DNA of 64,000 bases from positions 62,001-126,000 of the forward strand of contig NZ_BPKW01000005.1 of NCBI RefSeq assembly GCF_019656015.1, written 5' to 3'. Made by a program: the position numbers and the translations under genes. The notes beneath the pieces are model-generated. The model saw only the letters and a program-made list of their open reading frames with translations. It did not search any database and had not been told where the DNA came from. Source of the DNA: Leuconostoc inhae. Lineage in GTDB: Bacteria > Bacillota > Bacilli > Lactobacillales > Lactobacillaceae. Position 1 is the first letter of the stretch, and every line of letters begins with the position of its first letter. This document shows positions 9,462 to 18,002 of this stretch, piece by piece.

Positions 9462-9905
9462 TTGAACAAACGTATTTTTTTGGCTGCACCATTTAAACAG
9501 CTGATGACGGCAGAACAAGTGATTGACTCAGAAAACAAGAACCTGATTAATCGAATGATTGATCTACTGGAAAGTCATCATTTTGTGGTTGATAATGCGC
9601 ATAAACGCGAAGACTGGGGAAAAAATATGATGACACCAAACCAGTGTACGCAGGCGGATTTTCAAGCGATTAAAAACTGTCAGTTATTTATGGCATTTCC
9701 AGGCACACCCGCTTCACCAGGAACACATATAGAGATTGGATGGGCATCAGCATTTGAAAAACCAATTGTTTTGCTTTTACAAAAAGAGACAACTTATGCT
9801 TATTTAGTCAGTGGCTTAGGTGCAATTGGTAATGTTAAATACCTGTATTATGAAGATACTGCTGATTGTTTATTACAAATACAACATTTTTTGAATCAGT
9901 ATTAA
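9462..9905 (+). CDS. Nucleoside 2-deoxyribosyltransferase-superfamily N-ribosidase (MilB-type CMP hydrolase candidate)
   Basis: 147-residue protein beginning MNKRIFLAAPF, the N-terminal strand-loop of the nucleoside 2-deoxyribosyltransferase superfamily. The nucleophilic glutamate motif is GTHIEIGWA (Glu91). Family members include deoxyribosyltransferases, DNPH1 and the CMP/hydroxymethyl-CMP hydrolase MilB; small size and neighbours favour the last. Expected reaction: 5-hydroxymethyl-CMP to 5-hydroxymethylcytosine plus ribose 5-phosphate. The start is TTG 9462, seven bases after AGGAGGA and downstream of the riboswitch terminator; a longer in-frame opening from 9333 would run through the terminator hairpin and is rejected. 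First gene of a three-gene operon. Exact substrate is inference. Confidence 0.72.
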   Translation: MNKRIFLAAPFKQLMTAEQVIDSENKNLINRMIDLLESHHFVVDNAHKREDWGKNMMTPNQCTQADFQAIKNCQLFMAFPGTPASPGTHIEIGWASAFEKPIVLLLQKETTYAYLVSGLGAIGNVKYLYYEDTADCLLQIQHFLNQY

Positions 9906-9938
9906 AAATAGCGATTATAGATAATTAAGGGAATTGGT

Positions 9939-10925
9939 ATGACAACTTATAAAACATTAGACAGTGCTTATATGTCTGTATTAGATGATCTATATTATCA
10001 TGCAGATTTTTATAATGCACCACGTGGTTTCAAAAGCCGTGAAAAATTAGCGTTTAATTTTGCGCTTGAAAATCCAGTTCAACGTGGTATATATAACCCA
10101 AAACGAAAAAGTAATATTATTTTTAATTTTGCAGAGGCCCTATGGTATTTATCTGGTAGTAATAAACTGAGTGATATTAGTTATTACAATCAACGTATGC
10201 CTGATTATTCAATGGATAAAAAAACCTTAACCGGTACAGCATATGGGGCTAAAATTTTTCATTTTGGACAAGCACAGTTGAATCAATGGGAAAATGTTAA
10301 AAAAATTTTACGTGAAGATCCAGATTCCAAACGTGCTGTGGTGCAAATTTTTGACGCTAATGAATTGGCAGTTGTAGACAATTTGGATGTTTCATGTACA
10401 CTTGGCTTACAATTTTTAATTCGTGACAATGAATTGCATATGGTTAGCTATATGCGAGCAAATGACGCATTTAGAGGTTTGGTAAGTGATGTGTTTTCGT
10501 TCACTGTGATACAAGAAGTCATGGCAACTGAACTTAATCTGGCGGTCGGTCATTATTATCATAGTGTGGGAACCATGCATATTTATGAACCAGATAATCA
10601 ATGGGTAACTCATGTGTTAGAAGAAAAGCAATATGAGCAATTTGTTTTCCCGAGTATGCCTAAGGAAAATAACTGGTCAATGATTCAAAAGTTGATGATC
10701 TATGAAAGGCAATTACGTCAAAATCAAGTAACGATAAACTGGCAAGATATTGAGCAAACTGGTTTATCAATATATTGGCAACAAGTCCTTGCCTTATTTA
10801 GTATTTATCAAATGATTCATTACCATAAAGTAATTGATGACGATGTAGTCGCACATTTATTACCAATATATTGTTATTTTTTACATAATAAATGGCCGGA
10901 TAAAATAAAGGTGGGAAAATTATGA
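9939..10925 (+). CDS. Thymidylate-synthase-family pyrimidine hydroxymethylase (MilA-type CMP 5-hydroxymethylase candidate)
   Basis: 328-residue member of the thymidylate synthase family. Catalytic cysteine is Cys153 (DVSCTLGLQF); phosphate-binding arginines are seen in DSKRAVV (Arg132) and YMRAND (Arg173); the HIY pair (His214, Tyr216) also matches. The asparagine that reads the 4-carbonyl of dUMP in true thymidylate synthases (GLPFN) is replaced by aspartate, Asp184 in GLVSD. The Asn-to-Asp swap is the known mark of dCMP and CMP hydroxymethylases, so the substrate is probably CMP with methylene-tetrahydrofolate as one-carbon donor. It ends in an ATGA overlap with the next gene. Automatic annotation as 'thymidylate synthase' would probably be wrong. 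Confidence 0.78.
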   Translation: MTTYKTLDSAYMSVLDDLYYHADFYNAPRGFKSREKLAFNFALENPVQRGIYNPKRKSNIIFNFAEALWYLSGSNKLSDISYYNQRMPDYSMDKKTLTGTAYGAKIFHFGQAQLNQWENVKKILREDPDSKRAVVQIFDANELAVVDNLDVSCTLGLQFLIRDNELHMVSYMRANDAFRGLVSDVFSFTVIQEVMATELNLAVGHYYHSVGTMHIYEPDNQWVTHVLEEKQYEQFVFPSMPKENNWSMIQKLMIYERQLRQNQVTINWQDIEQTGLSIYWQQVLALFSIYQMIHYHKVIDDDVVAHLLPIYCYFLHNKWPDKIKVGKL

Positions 10926-11677
10926 TAGAAAACATATTCAAAGATAATAAAATTGCGAATCAATTTAATCAGTATAATGATGTGTTAGAACAAGTGTTAG
11001 GATATGATAAAATATTTTCGTATTTTTCAGGAAAGTCACTTGATACAATTTTAGATTATGGTTGTGGACCTGGTAAAGTATCCCTCAGATTAGCACAACA
11101 AACTACTGCGCATATTTTAGCAGTGGATGAGTCTCCAAAAATGATCAATTTGGCTAAAACAGAAAGAGCACATAAAAATGTTACTTATGATGTTGTTGAA
11201 AATGATCATTTAAAGGGTGTACAAGATAATACAATTGGTGGCGCTATTGCTTGTTACGTGTTTATAAATAATCATTCTGAAAAACGTATTCAACATATTA
11301 TGGCAGAAATATATCGTGTGCTAAAACCTGGCAGTCGCTTTATGGTATTGGATACAAATCCAAATACAACAGGTATTCCGTTTTCAACATTTCAAAATGG
11401 CGAAACGGGAAAACATTACGGTTATGGTGAACCAAGAGTAGAAACATTGCATGTCTCCGAGGATGAAGATCTTATTTTGCATGATTTCAATTGGCCCAAT
11501 CGCATGTATGAAGGCAATTTAAAAAAAGCTGGTTTTTTAAACGTACAAGTCAGTTACCCCGTGTTAAGCGATTTTACGATTGGACAATTAAAAGAAATTG
11601 AAAAAACGTACCATTATAACCATTGGACAAATGAAAGAACGAAATCGCCATTTATTATGTATCAAGCGGTTAAATAA
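10922..11677 (+). CDS. SAM-dependent methyltransferase of the pyrimidine operon
   Basis: 251-residue class I methyltransferase with motif I ILDYGCGPG (residues 43-51), an acidic ribose-binding residue at the end of the next strand (LAVDES) and the usual motif IV/VI strands (GAIACYVFIN, LKPGSRFMVLDTNP). Coupled to the hydroxymethylase by a 4-base overlap. In the bacimethrin pathway a methyltransferase makes the 2-methoxy group on 5-hydroxymethylcytosine, and this gene is in the right place for that step; the acceptor cannot be read from the sequence. No clear terminator follows; the next promoter is at 11758. Confidence 0.75.
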   Translation: MIENIFKDNKIANQFNQYNDVLEQVLGYDKIFSYFSGKSLDTILDYGCGPGKVSLRLAQQTTAHILAVDESPKMINLAKTERAHKNVTYDVVENDHLKGVQDNTIGGAIACYVFINNHSEKRIQHIMAEIYRVLKPGSRFMVLDTNPNTTGIPFSTFQNGETGKHYGYGEPRVETLHVSEDEDLILHDFNWPNRMYEGNLKKAGFLNVQVSYPVLSDFTIGQLKEIEKTYHYNHWTNERTKSPFIMYQAVK

Positions 11678-11757
11678 TAATTATATTGAACGATGGCAAA
11701 TAGTTGCTAAAAATTAGTGGCAAGTTATAAATGACTGAATTCAAAATATTAAAAGGC

Positions 11758-11786
11758 TTGACATAGGCATACTTTAATATTAGAAT
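11758..11786 (+). promoter_or_regulatory. Promoter of the attenuated regulator-suf operon
   Basis: TTGACA (11758-11763), 17-base spacer, TAGAAT (11781-11786). A transcript would start near 11793, about 35 bases before the leader peptide. Confidence 0.75.
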
Positions 11787-11827
11787 CAGTACATGTATTA
11801 TAAACAAAAAAGAGAAAAATAATATAA

Positions 11828-11887
11828 ATGCAAAAAAACATAGAAAATTCAAATTATTCCATCATTATTAACCTACTTCTCAGGTAA
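11828..11887 (+). CDS. Leader peptide with Ile-Ile-Ile-Asn-Leu-Leu-Leu run
   Basis: Twenty-codon frame encoding MQKNIENSNYSIIINLLLR then TAA. Codons 12-14 are ATC ATT ATT and codons 16-18 are CTA CTT CTC, ending a few bases before the first of several mutually exclusive hairpins. The design is that of a branched-chain amino acid attenuation leader. The Shine-Dalgarno is weak (AAGAGA, long spacing). The similar leader before leuA (18412) supports the reading. Confidence 0.7.
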   Translation: MQKNIENSNYSIIINLLLR

Positions 11888-12003
11888 CGTTTAGTAGGCT
11901 AATTTTTGTGGCTGTCTACTAAAATGTTTCAATTTAGTAGACAGTTGCGGGCTAATGTTGATTAAGGCGTGCCAACTGTGAAAGCAGTTTGGGATGCCTT
12001 TTT
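11872..12003 (+). promoter_or_regulatory. Transcription attenuator before the regulator-suf operon
   Basis: Arms: 1 = CCTACT (11872-11877, over the Leu codons), 2 = TTTAGTAGG (11890-11898), 3 = CTGTCTACTAAA (11912-11923), 4 = TTTAGTAGACAGTTG (11933-11947), 5 = CAACTGT (11973-11979), then a GC-containing terminator hairpin (11964-12003) ending in five T. Pairings 1:2 (6 bp), 2:3 (8 bp plus), 3:4 (12 bp perfect) and 4:5 (7 bp perfect) compete. A ribosome stalled on Leu codons would cover arm 1, allow 2:3, free arm 4 to pair with 5 and destroy the terminator; an unstalled ribosome gives 1:2, 3:4 and termination. Confidence 0.72.
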
Positions 12004-12024
12004 ATATACAATAAGGTAGTCATT

Positions 12025-12942
12025 ATGACATATTCTTATTCGTTGTTGAGGAACCAAAACGATTTGAATGATGCACCACCAGTTAGTAAGAGGGCCAAAA
12101 TGGTTAACGTAGAAAAATTTATTCATACACGAAAACGTTTGAAAATGTCACAAATGACGCTTTGCACCAATATTTGCACACAAGCTACTTTATCTAAATT
12201 TGAAAATCATCAACAAGTACCGGCATTTGATATTATGATGTCCCTTTGCGAACGTTTAGGATTAACATTAAACGATATTTTTCCAATTAATGTGAAATTA
12301 AAAACAACACCTAATGAGCAAATTCTCGTACTTGCTATGAAAGCTTTGTTTTATCAAGATTTAGTTAAATATAATCAGTTGATGAAACAAGTTGACAGAG
12401 ATAACATATTAGATTTAGAGCAACATACTTACCAATTACTGCAATATTTTTCATTAGTTTTTTTTGAACAGAATAGTGTACGATCAACAAAACTAATTAA
12501 AAAAATGGCGGTTTCCCAATTTGATCAGTTACAACAATTATTATTTTATGCGATAACTATTCATTATTATTACCAACAAGGTTTTTTTTCTGAAGCGAAA
12601 AAAATATTTGATGATGTTTGGCGACACCAACAAAAAATGACGGTAGCAGATCAATCAGGTTTCCAAGCAGCAATAATTTACTTATTAGCACAATATCAAA
12701 TGTCGCTTAAAAATTATAAATATGCTATGATGTTGGCAACTTATGGAATCGATTTAATAAATGGTAGCGACGGCACTTATTTCTTAGAAAATTTGTTTTG
12801 GTTGTTGGTAGAAGCTAGTGACATATGGCATAATCAAAATTTTATTGTCAATGAAATGATTGATAATGCCCGCATGATTGCAAAATTCCATAAAAATGAA
12901 AGCATGCTGAATAAGATTAGTCAGCGAAAAAAGGATAGATAA
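12025..12942 (+). CDS. XRE-family regulator with TPR-like C-terminal domain
   Basis: 305-residue protein with an N-terminal helix-turn-helix (about residues 28-85: FIHTRKRLKMSQMTL, ATLSKFENHQQVPAF) followed by an all-helical domain like those of Rgg/PlcR-type regulators, which bind peptides or other small ligands. ATG 12025 follows AAGGTAG; the preceding in-frame codons lie in the terminator. The stop is one base before sufC, so it is the first gene of the suf operon and probably regulates it or itself. No Fe-S binding cysteine cluster is seen, unlike IscR or SufR. Ligand and targets unknown. Confidence 0.75.
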   Translation: MTYSYSLLRNQNDLNDAPPVSKRAKMVNVEKFIHTRKRLKMSQMTLCTNICTQATLSKFENHQQVPAFDIMMSLCERLGLTLNDIFPINVKLKTTPNEQILVLAMKALFYQDLVKYNQLMKQVDRDNILDLEQHTYQLLQYFSLVFFEQNSVRSTKLIKKMAVSQFDQLQQLLFYAITIHYYYQQGFFSEAKKIFDDVWRHQQKMTVADQSGFQAAIIYLLAQYQMSLKNYKYAMMLATYGIDLINGSDGTYFLENLFWLLVEASDIWHNQNFIVNEMIDNARMIAKFHKNESMLNKISQRKKDR

Positions 12943-12943
12943 T

Positions 12944-13735
12944 ATGACAACATTAAAAGTAGAAAATTTACATGTTTCAGTAGCCGGTAAAGAAATTTTA
13001 AAAGGTGTCGATTTGATTGTTAATACAGGTGAAATACATGCCATTATGGGACCAAATGGTACGGGAAAATCAACATTGTCGCAAACGATTATGGGACATC
13101 CAGCATATCAAGTTACACAAGGTAATATTTACATGGATGGTCAAAATTTAGCTGACCTGTCAGTTGATGAGCGTGCCCGTGCAGGATTGTTTTTGGCGAT
13201 GCAGTATCCCTCAGAAATTCAAGGTGTTACCAATGCTGAATTTATGCGCGCGGCAATCAATGCACGACGTCCTGAAAATGATCAAATTAATGTGATGTCG
13301 TTTATTGAAAAACTAGATGAAAAACGTGAATTTTTGGCTATGACCGAAGAAATGGCCGAACGTTACCTCAATGAGGGATTTTCTGGTGGCGAGAAAAAGC
13401 GAAATGAAATTTTGCAGATGATGATGATTGAACCTCAAATTGCTATTTTAGATGAAATTGATTCTGGATTAGATATTGATGCCTTAAAAGTTGTTTCACG
13501 CGGTGTTAATAGTATGCGTTCTGATGAATTTGGGACACTGATGATTACACATTATCAACGGTTGCTTGACTACATTGTGCCTGATTTTGTTCATGTGATG
13601 ATGGGTGGCAAAATTGTTAAAACAGGTGATGCCAGTTTAGCGAAAAAATTAGAAGCCGAAGGATATGCAGGTTTGCGAGACGAACTAGGTTTGGATGTAC
13701 ATCTAACAGATGAAGAAATAAACGCGGAGGTCTAA
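12944..13735 (+). CDS. sufC: Fe-S cluster assembly ATPase SufC
   Basis: 263-residue soluble ABC-type ATPase of the SUF scaffold. Walker A GPNGTGKST, signature FSGGEKKRNEI, Walker B IAILDEIDSGLDIDAL, where the D-S-G-L-D-I-D-A-L stretch is typical of SufC. It partners SufB and SufD, energising cluster assembly in the cytoplasm. ATG 12944 follows an AAAGGATAG site overlapping the end of the regulator gene; one base separates its stop from sufD. Confidence 0.96.
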   Translation: MTTLKVENLHVSVAGKEILKGVDLIVNTGEIHAIMGPNGTGKSTLSQTIMGHPAYQVTQGNIYMDGQNLADLSVDERARAGLFLAMQYPSEIQGVTNAEFMRAAINARRPENDQINVMSFIEKLDEKREFLAMTEEMAERYLNEGFSGGEKKRNEILQMMMIEPQIAILDEIDSGLDIDALKVVSRGVNSMRSDEFGTLMITHYQRLLDYIVPDFVHVMMGGKIVKTGDASLAKKLEAEGYAGLRDELGLDVHLTDEEINAEV

Positions 13736-13736
13736 T

Positions 13737-14921
13737 ATGGCTAATAATATTGCAAGAGCGCCGTTACCATTACCAGAATTTGCTAAAGTCAGATATCATT
13801 CGTGGCAACTTGATGATTTGACACCAGCTACGGAAAATACGGAAACAACTTATTTTATGCAGAACCCTACTAGTGGTATTGAAGTGAGTGGACAATCTAC
13901 TACGTATCGGCATGTGTCGGAAGAGATGATATCACAAGGTGTCATTGTAATGGGTATGAAACAAGCACAAATGGCACATGGTGATTTAGTTAAAAAACTT
14001 ATTGGGCGTGTTATTTCAAAACAGGCTGATCGTTTATCTGCTCAAAACTATGAACAATTTAACACGGGTATATTTGTATATATTCCAGAACATGTACAAG
14101 TTGATGATGTTTTGCATCTGATATTGAATCATTTGGCCATGTCAGGTCAAGATTTCGTGGCTCGGGTTTTTGTTTATATTGGTGCACATTCAAAGGTTAC
14201 CATTTTGCAAGAAATGCATACGATTGGTTCTGAAAAAACAAAAGCTTCTGTGGTCATTGAGGTCTTAGCCAATATTGGTGCGCAGGTGACTTACGCTAAT
14301 ATTGATTCTTTTGGGGAACAGACAACAGCATTTATTAATCGAGAAGCCATCGTTAGCGATCATGCGACTGTTGATTGGCAAAATGCTGAATTTAATGATG
14401 GCAATATTGTGATACGAGTAGCTAGTCAATTAAACGGCGAAGGGGCGACATCGCATGCTAATGTCATTGGTTTAACGATAAAAAAGCAAACACAAGGTCT
14501 GGTCACAACTGTTCTAAATAAAGGGCGTCATACTGTCGGGCGTATTTTTCAACGTGGTGTGATTTTAAATCGCTCAACCTTAGTATTTAATGGCATTGGT
14601 AAAATAATTAAAGGTGCCAAAGGATCAGACGCGCAACAAGAATCACGCGTATTGATGTTATCACGTCGAGCGAGAGGGGATGCTAATCCGTTATTGTTAA
14701 TTGATGAAAATGATGTGACAGCAGGCCATGCTGCTTCTGTTGGCCGTGTAGATGACAATCAAATGTATTATTTAATGAGCCGTGGTATCAGTGAACGCAT
14801 GGCTCGCAAGTTAGTTATTCGTGGCTTTATGGGAGAGGTTTTAGCAAAAATGCCAACTCAGGCAGCCCAACAAAAAGTCATGGCAGAAATAGAAAGAAAG
14901 TTACAATATGAAGACGATTAG
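13737..14921 (+). CDS. sufD: Fe-S cluster assembly protein SufD
   Basis: 394-residue SufB/SufD-family beta-helix protein, scaffold partner of SufB. The conserved C-terminal part is present (KGAKGSDAQQESRVLMLS, ENDVTAGHAASVGRVDDNQMYYLMSRG), including the histidine of AGHAAS expected at the SufB-SufD interface. Preceded by GGAGGT; overlaps the sufS start by 14 bases, so translation is coupled. Second position in a sufCDSUB order typical of Firmicutes. Confidence 0.94.
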   Translation: MANNIARAPLPLPEFAKVRYHSWQLDDLTPATENTETTYFMQNPTSGIEVSGQSTTYRHVSEEMISQGVIVMGMKQAQMAHGDLVKKLIGRVISKQADRLSAQNYEQFNTGIFVYIPEHVQVDDVLHLILNHLAMSGQDFVARVFVYIGAHSKVTILQEMHTIGSEKTKASVVIEVLANIGAQVTYANIDSFGEQTTAFINREAIVSDHATVDWQNAEFNDGNIVIRVASQLNGEGATSHANVIGLTIKKQTQGLVTTVLNKGRHTVGRIFQRGVILNRSTLVFNGIGKIIKGAKGSDAQQESRVLMLSRRARGDANPLLLIDENDVTAGHAASVGRVDDNQMYYLMSRGISERMARKLVIRGFMGEVLAKMPTQAAQQKVMAEIERKLQYEDD

Positions 14922-16143
14922 ATCCGATTTTCCAATTTTAAATCAAAAAATTAATGGGCAACAAATGATTTATTTAGATAGTGCAGCGACCTCACAAAAA
15001 CCGCAAGTTATGATTGATGCTTTGGTTCAGTACTATCAAAACGATAATGCGAATGTTCATCGTGGTATTTATGACCTGTCACAACGGGCCACTGAACAAT
15101 ATGAACAGGCACGCGACAAAGTACAAGTCTTTATTCATGCCAAAAAACGGACAGAAATTTTATTTACGCGTGGCACAACTGAATCATTAAACTGGTTAGC
15201 AAGCACATATGGTGCTGATGAAATTAAACCAGGTGATGACATTCTTTTATCGTATATGGAACATCATTCAAATATCGTACCATGGCAACAATTGGCAAAA
15301 CGTGTTGGGGCAAATTTGAAATACATTGATCTTAATGATGACGGGACGTTAAATTTAGCTGATGCTGAACAAAAAATGACTAATAAAACGAAGATAGTTG
15401 CGGTGACACATGTTTCGAATGTTTTAGGGGTTGTTAATCCCATTAAATTACTCGCCAAAATGGCTCATGAACATGGCGCTATTATGATTGCAGATGGCGC
15501 GCAATCGGTGCCTCATATGGCAGTCGATGTACAAGATATGGCTGTTGATTTTTTTGCTTTTTCGGGACACAAGATGTTGGGGCCAACAGGCATTGGTGTA
15601 TTATACGGTAGAAGCGAACTATTGGAAAAAATGACGCCAGCACAATATGGTGGTGAAATGATTGAACGCGTCAGCTTGCATGAAGCGACATTTCAACCAA
15701 TTCCTTGGCGTTTTGAAGCGGGGACACCAAATATTGCTGGTGCCATTGGGTTGGGTGCGGCTATTGATTATCTTACGCGTGTTGGTATGGCCAACGTGAC
15801 AAAATATGAACACGAATTAGTAACTTACGCCATATCACAATTAACAAGTATTCCGGAAATTACGATTTATGGGCCACAAGATAGTGCGCATCATACCGGT
15901 GTGATTGCATTTAATATGGCTGGTGTGCACCCTCATGATTTAGCGACAGCGCTGGATCAAGAAGGCATCGAAGTGCGGGCAGGGCATCATTGTGCGCAAC
16001 CGCTGATGACCTATTTAGGCATTGCAGCAACAGTACGTGTAAGTTTCTACCTCTACAATACTCGTGAAGAAATTGATCAATTAATTGCTACGCTTAAAAA
16101 AATTAAGGAGTATTTTAACCGTGAGTCTACACAATTTAGATAA
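14908..16143 (+). CDS. sufS: Cysteine desulfurase SufS
   Basis: 411-residue PLP enzyme removing sulfur from cysteine to give alanine and an enzyme persulfide. The PLP lysine is in SGHKMLGPTGIG; the persulfide cysteine is in RAGHHCAQPLM; the group II desulfurase N-terminus is recognisable (YLDSAATSQKP, NVHRGIYDLS). ATG 14908 lies inside the end of sufD after AGAAAG. The 3' end overlaps sufU by 23 bases. Confidence 0.96.
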   Translation: MKTIRSDFPILNQKINGQQMIYLDSAATSQKPQVMIDALVQYYQNDNANVHRGIYDLSQRATEQYEQARDKVQVFIHAKKRTEILFTRGTTESLNWLASTYGADEIKPGDDILLSYMEHHSNIVPWQQLAKRVGANLKYIDLNDDGTLNLADAEQKMTNKTKIVAVTHVSNVLGVVNPIKLLAKMAHEHGAIMIADGAQSVPHMAVDVQDMAVDFFAFSGHKMLGPTGIGVLYGRSELLEKMTPAQYGGEMIERVSLHEATFQPIPWRFEAGTPNIAGAIGLGAAIDYLTRVGMANVTKYEHELVTYAISQLTSIPEITIYGPQDSAHHTGVIAFNMAGVHPHDLATALDQEGIEVRAGHHCAQPLMTYLGIAATVRVSFYLYNTREEIDQLIATLKKIKEYFNRESTQFR

Positions 16144-16555
16144 TTTATATCGTCAAACAATCATGTCATATGGCCAATACCCACATCATTTCCGACCAAT
16201 GTTAGCACAAGAAACTTATCATATACAAAAGTATAATCCAACTTGTGGCGATATCATCGATTTGGCATTTGATATCGTTGATGATCAAGTGACTGATATT
16301 CATTTCTATGGTGATGGTTGTGTGATATCAAAAGCATCAGCATCTATGATGGGTGATTTAATATCTGGAAAAACGCGTGCACAAGCGACAGTTTTAGTGA
16401 CAGAATTTTCTAAAATGATGCGTGGTGAAACATCAGATATTAAGTCTCTTGGTGAATCGCAAATTTTATCTGGTGTCATAAAATTTCCCACGCGTATCAA
16501 ATGTGCCACATTAGGATGGCATGCTTTAGATGAATTATTAGCAATAAAAAAATGA
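16121..16555 (+). CDS. sufU: Zinc-dependent sulfurtransferase SufU
   Basis: 144-residue SufU, which accepts persulfide sulfur from SufS through a zinc site. Zinc ligands are visible as [18 protein letters not shown] and [12 protein letters not shown]. The start is GTG 16121, ten bases after AAGGAG; the frame opens 12 codons earlier without a site. SufU rather than SufE or SufA is the usual Firmicutes partner and fits the gene order. Confidence 0.94.
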   Translation: MSLHNLDNLYRQTIMSYGQYPHHFRPMLAQETYHIQKYNPTCGDIIDLAFDIVDDQVTDIHFYGDGCVISKASASMMGDLISGKTRAQATVLVTEFSKMMRGETSDIKSLGESQILSGVIKFPTRIKCATLGWHALDELLAIKK

Positions 16556-16569
16556 CAGGAGGTGCGATG

Positions 16570-18000
16570 ATGGAAATAGATAGACAAGAGGCAATTGATA
16601 AAACGCGTGCAGCGATTGCAATTGACAAAGCTGACGAGTTGGGTTTTCAAGACGATTATAAGGCAGTATTTTCGACAGGAAAAGGACTAAATGAGGCTAT
16701 TATTCGTCAAATATCTGCTAAGAAAAATGAGCCACAATGGATGCTAGATTATCGGTTACAAGCTTATCAAACGTACCTTAGTATGGACATGCATAGCTGG
16801 GGGCCAGATCTAAGCCATATTCAGTTTGAAGATATTTATTATTATAATAAACCAACCAACGATAAGTATCGTGATTGGGACGATGTGCCATCTGAATTAA
16901 AAGAAACGTTTGAACGATTAGGCGTTCCTGAAGCAGAAAGAAAATGGTTAGCTGGATCTTCTGCACAGTATGAATCAGAAGTGGTGTATCATCGTATGAA
17001 AGATGAGTTTGCTAAAACAGGTATTATTTTTACTGACACTGATACGGCAATACAAGAGTATCCAGAACTGATAAAAGAATATTTTGGTTCTTTGGTAAAA
17101 CCAACTAATAACAAATTAGCCGCTTTAAATGCTGCGGTTTGGTCTGGTGGTACCTTTATTTATGTGCCCAAAGGTGTTCATGTCAATACGCCGATTCAAT
17201 CATATTTTCGAATAAATACAGAAAACGAAGGTCAATTTGAACGCACGCTTATTATTGTTGATGAGGGGGCACATGTTGATTATGTTGAAGGCTGCTCAGC
17301 ACCAATGTATTCTGGAGACGCACTACATGCTGCTGTCGTTGAAGTTATCGTCAAAAAAGATGGTTACTGTCGGTATACAACGATTCAAAATTGGTCAAAT
17401 AATGTGTATTCATTGGAAACAAAGCGTGCAGCTGCTTATGAAAATGCCACCATGGAATGGGTTGACGGTAATTTTGGATCGAAAACAACGATGAAATATC
17501 CATCAGTTTATTTAAATGGTGAGGGTGCTAAGGGCACGATGTTGTCAATTGCAGTGGCTGGTGAAGGCGTTAATTTAGATTCTGGGGCACAAATGATTCA
17601 TAATGCTAAAAATACATCATCATCTATTATTTCAAAGTCAATTGCACACGATGGCGGGAAAACAGATTATCGTGGCACAGTTAAGTTTGGTCGTGAGTCT
17701 GATGGATCGTTTGCTCACGTTGAGTGTGACACGATTTTAGTTGATGATCGATCATCAGCAGACACAATTCCGTATAATACGATTTTAAACGGTAATGTAT
17801 CGATGGAACATGAAGCAAAGGTTTCACGTGTGTCTGAAGAACAATTATATTACTTAATGACACGTGGCATTTCTGCAGAAAAGGCCACCGAAATGATCAT
17901 CATGGGATTTATTGAGCCTTTCACAAAAGAATTACCAATGGAATATGCTGTGGAATTAAATCGTTTAATGAAATTCGAAATGGTTGGATCGGTGGGATAA
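16570..18000 (+). CDS. sufB: Fe-S cluster assembly protein SufB
   Basis: 476-residue core scaffold of the SUF system on which the nascent cluster is built with SufC and SufD. Recognised by [23 protein letters not shown]-type beta-helix start, the VEGCSAP cysteine loop and the C-terminal [23 protein letters not shown] region. Of three ATGs (16552, 16567, 16570) the last has the best spacing (7 bases) from AGGAGG at 16557-16562. Follows sufU directly and precedes a sufT-like gene by two bases. Confidence 0.95.
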   Translation: MEIDRQEAIDKTRAAIAIDKADELGFQDDYKAVFSTGKGLNEAIIRQISAKKNEPQWMLDYRLQAYQTYLSMDMHSWGPDLSHIQFEDIYYYNKPTNDKYRDWDDVPSELKETFERLGVPEAERKWLAGSSAQYESEVVYHRMKDEFAKTGIIFTDTDTAIQEYPELIKEYFGSLVKPTNNKLAALNAAVWSGGTFIYVPKGVHVNTPIQSYFRINTENEGQFERTLIIVDEGAHVDYVEGCSAPMYSGDALHAAVVEVIVKKDGYCRYTTIQNWSNNVYSLETKRAAAYENATMEWVDGNFGSKTTMKYPSVYLNGEGAKGTMLSIAVAGEGVNLDSGAQMIHNAKNTSSSIISKSIAHDGGKTDYRGTVKFGRESDGSFAHVECDTILVDDRSSADTIPYNTILNGNVSMEHEAKVSRVSEEQLYYLMTRGISAEKATEMIIMGFIEPFTKELPMEYAVELNRLMKFEMVGSVG

Positions 18001-18002
18001 AT

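Noticed and set aside
11670-11852. 60-codon minus-strand frame
   Set aside because: It runs antisense to the promoter and leader peptide of the suf attenuator; hydrophobic composition is explained by AT-rich sequence.
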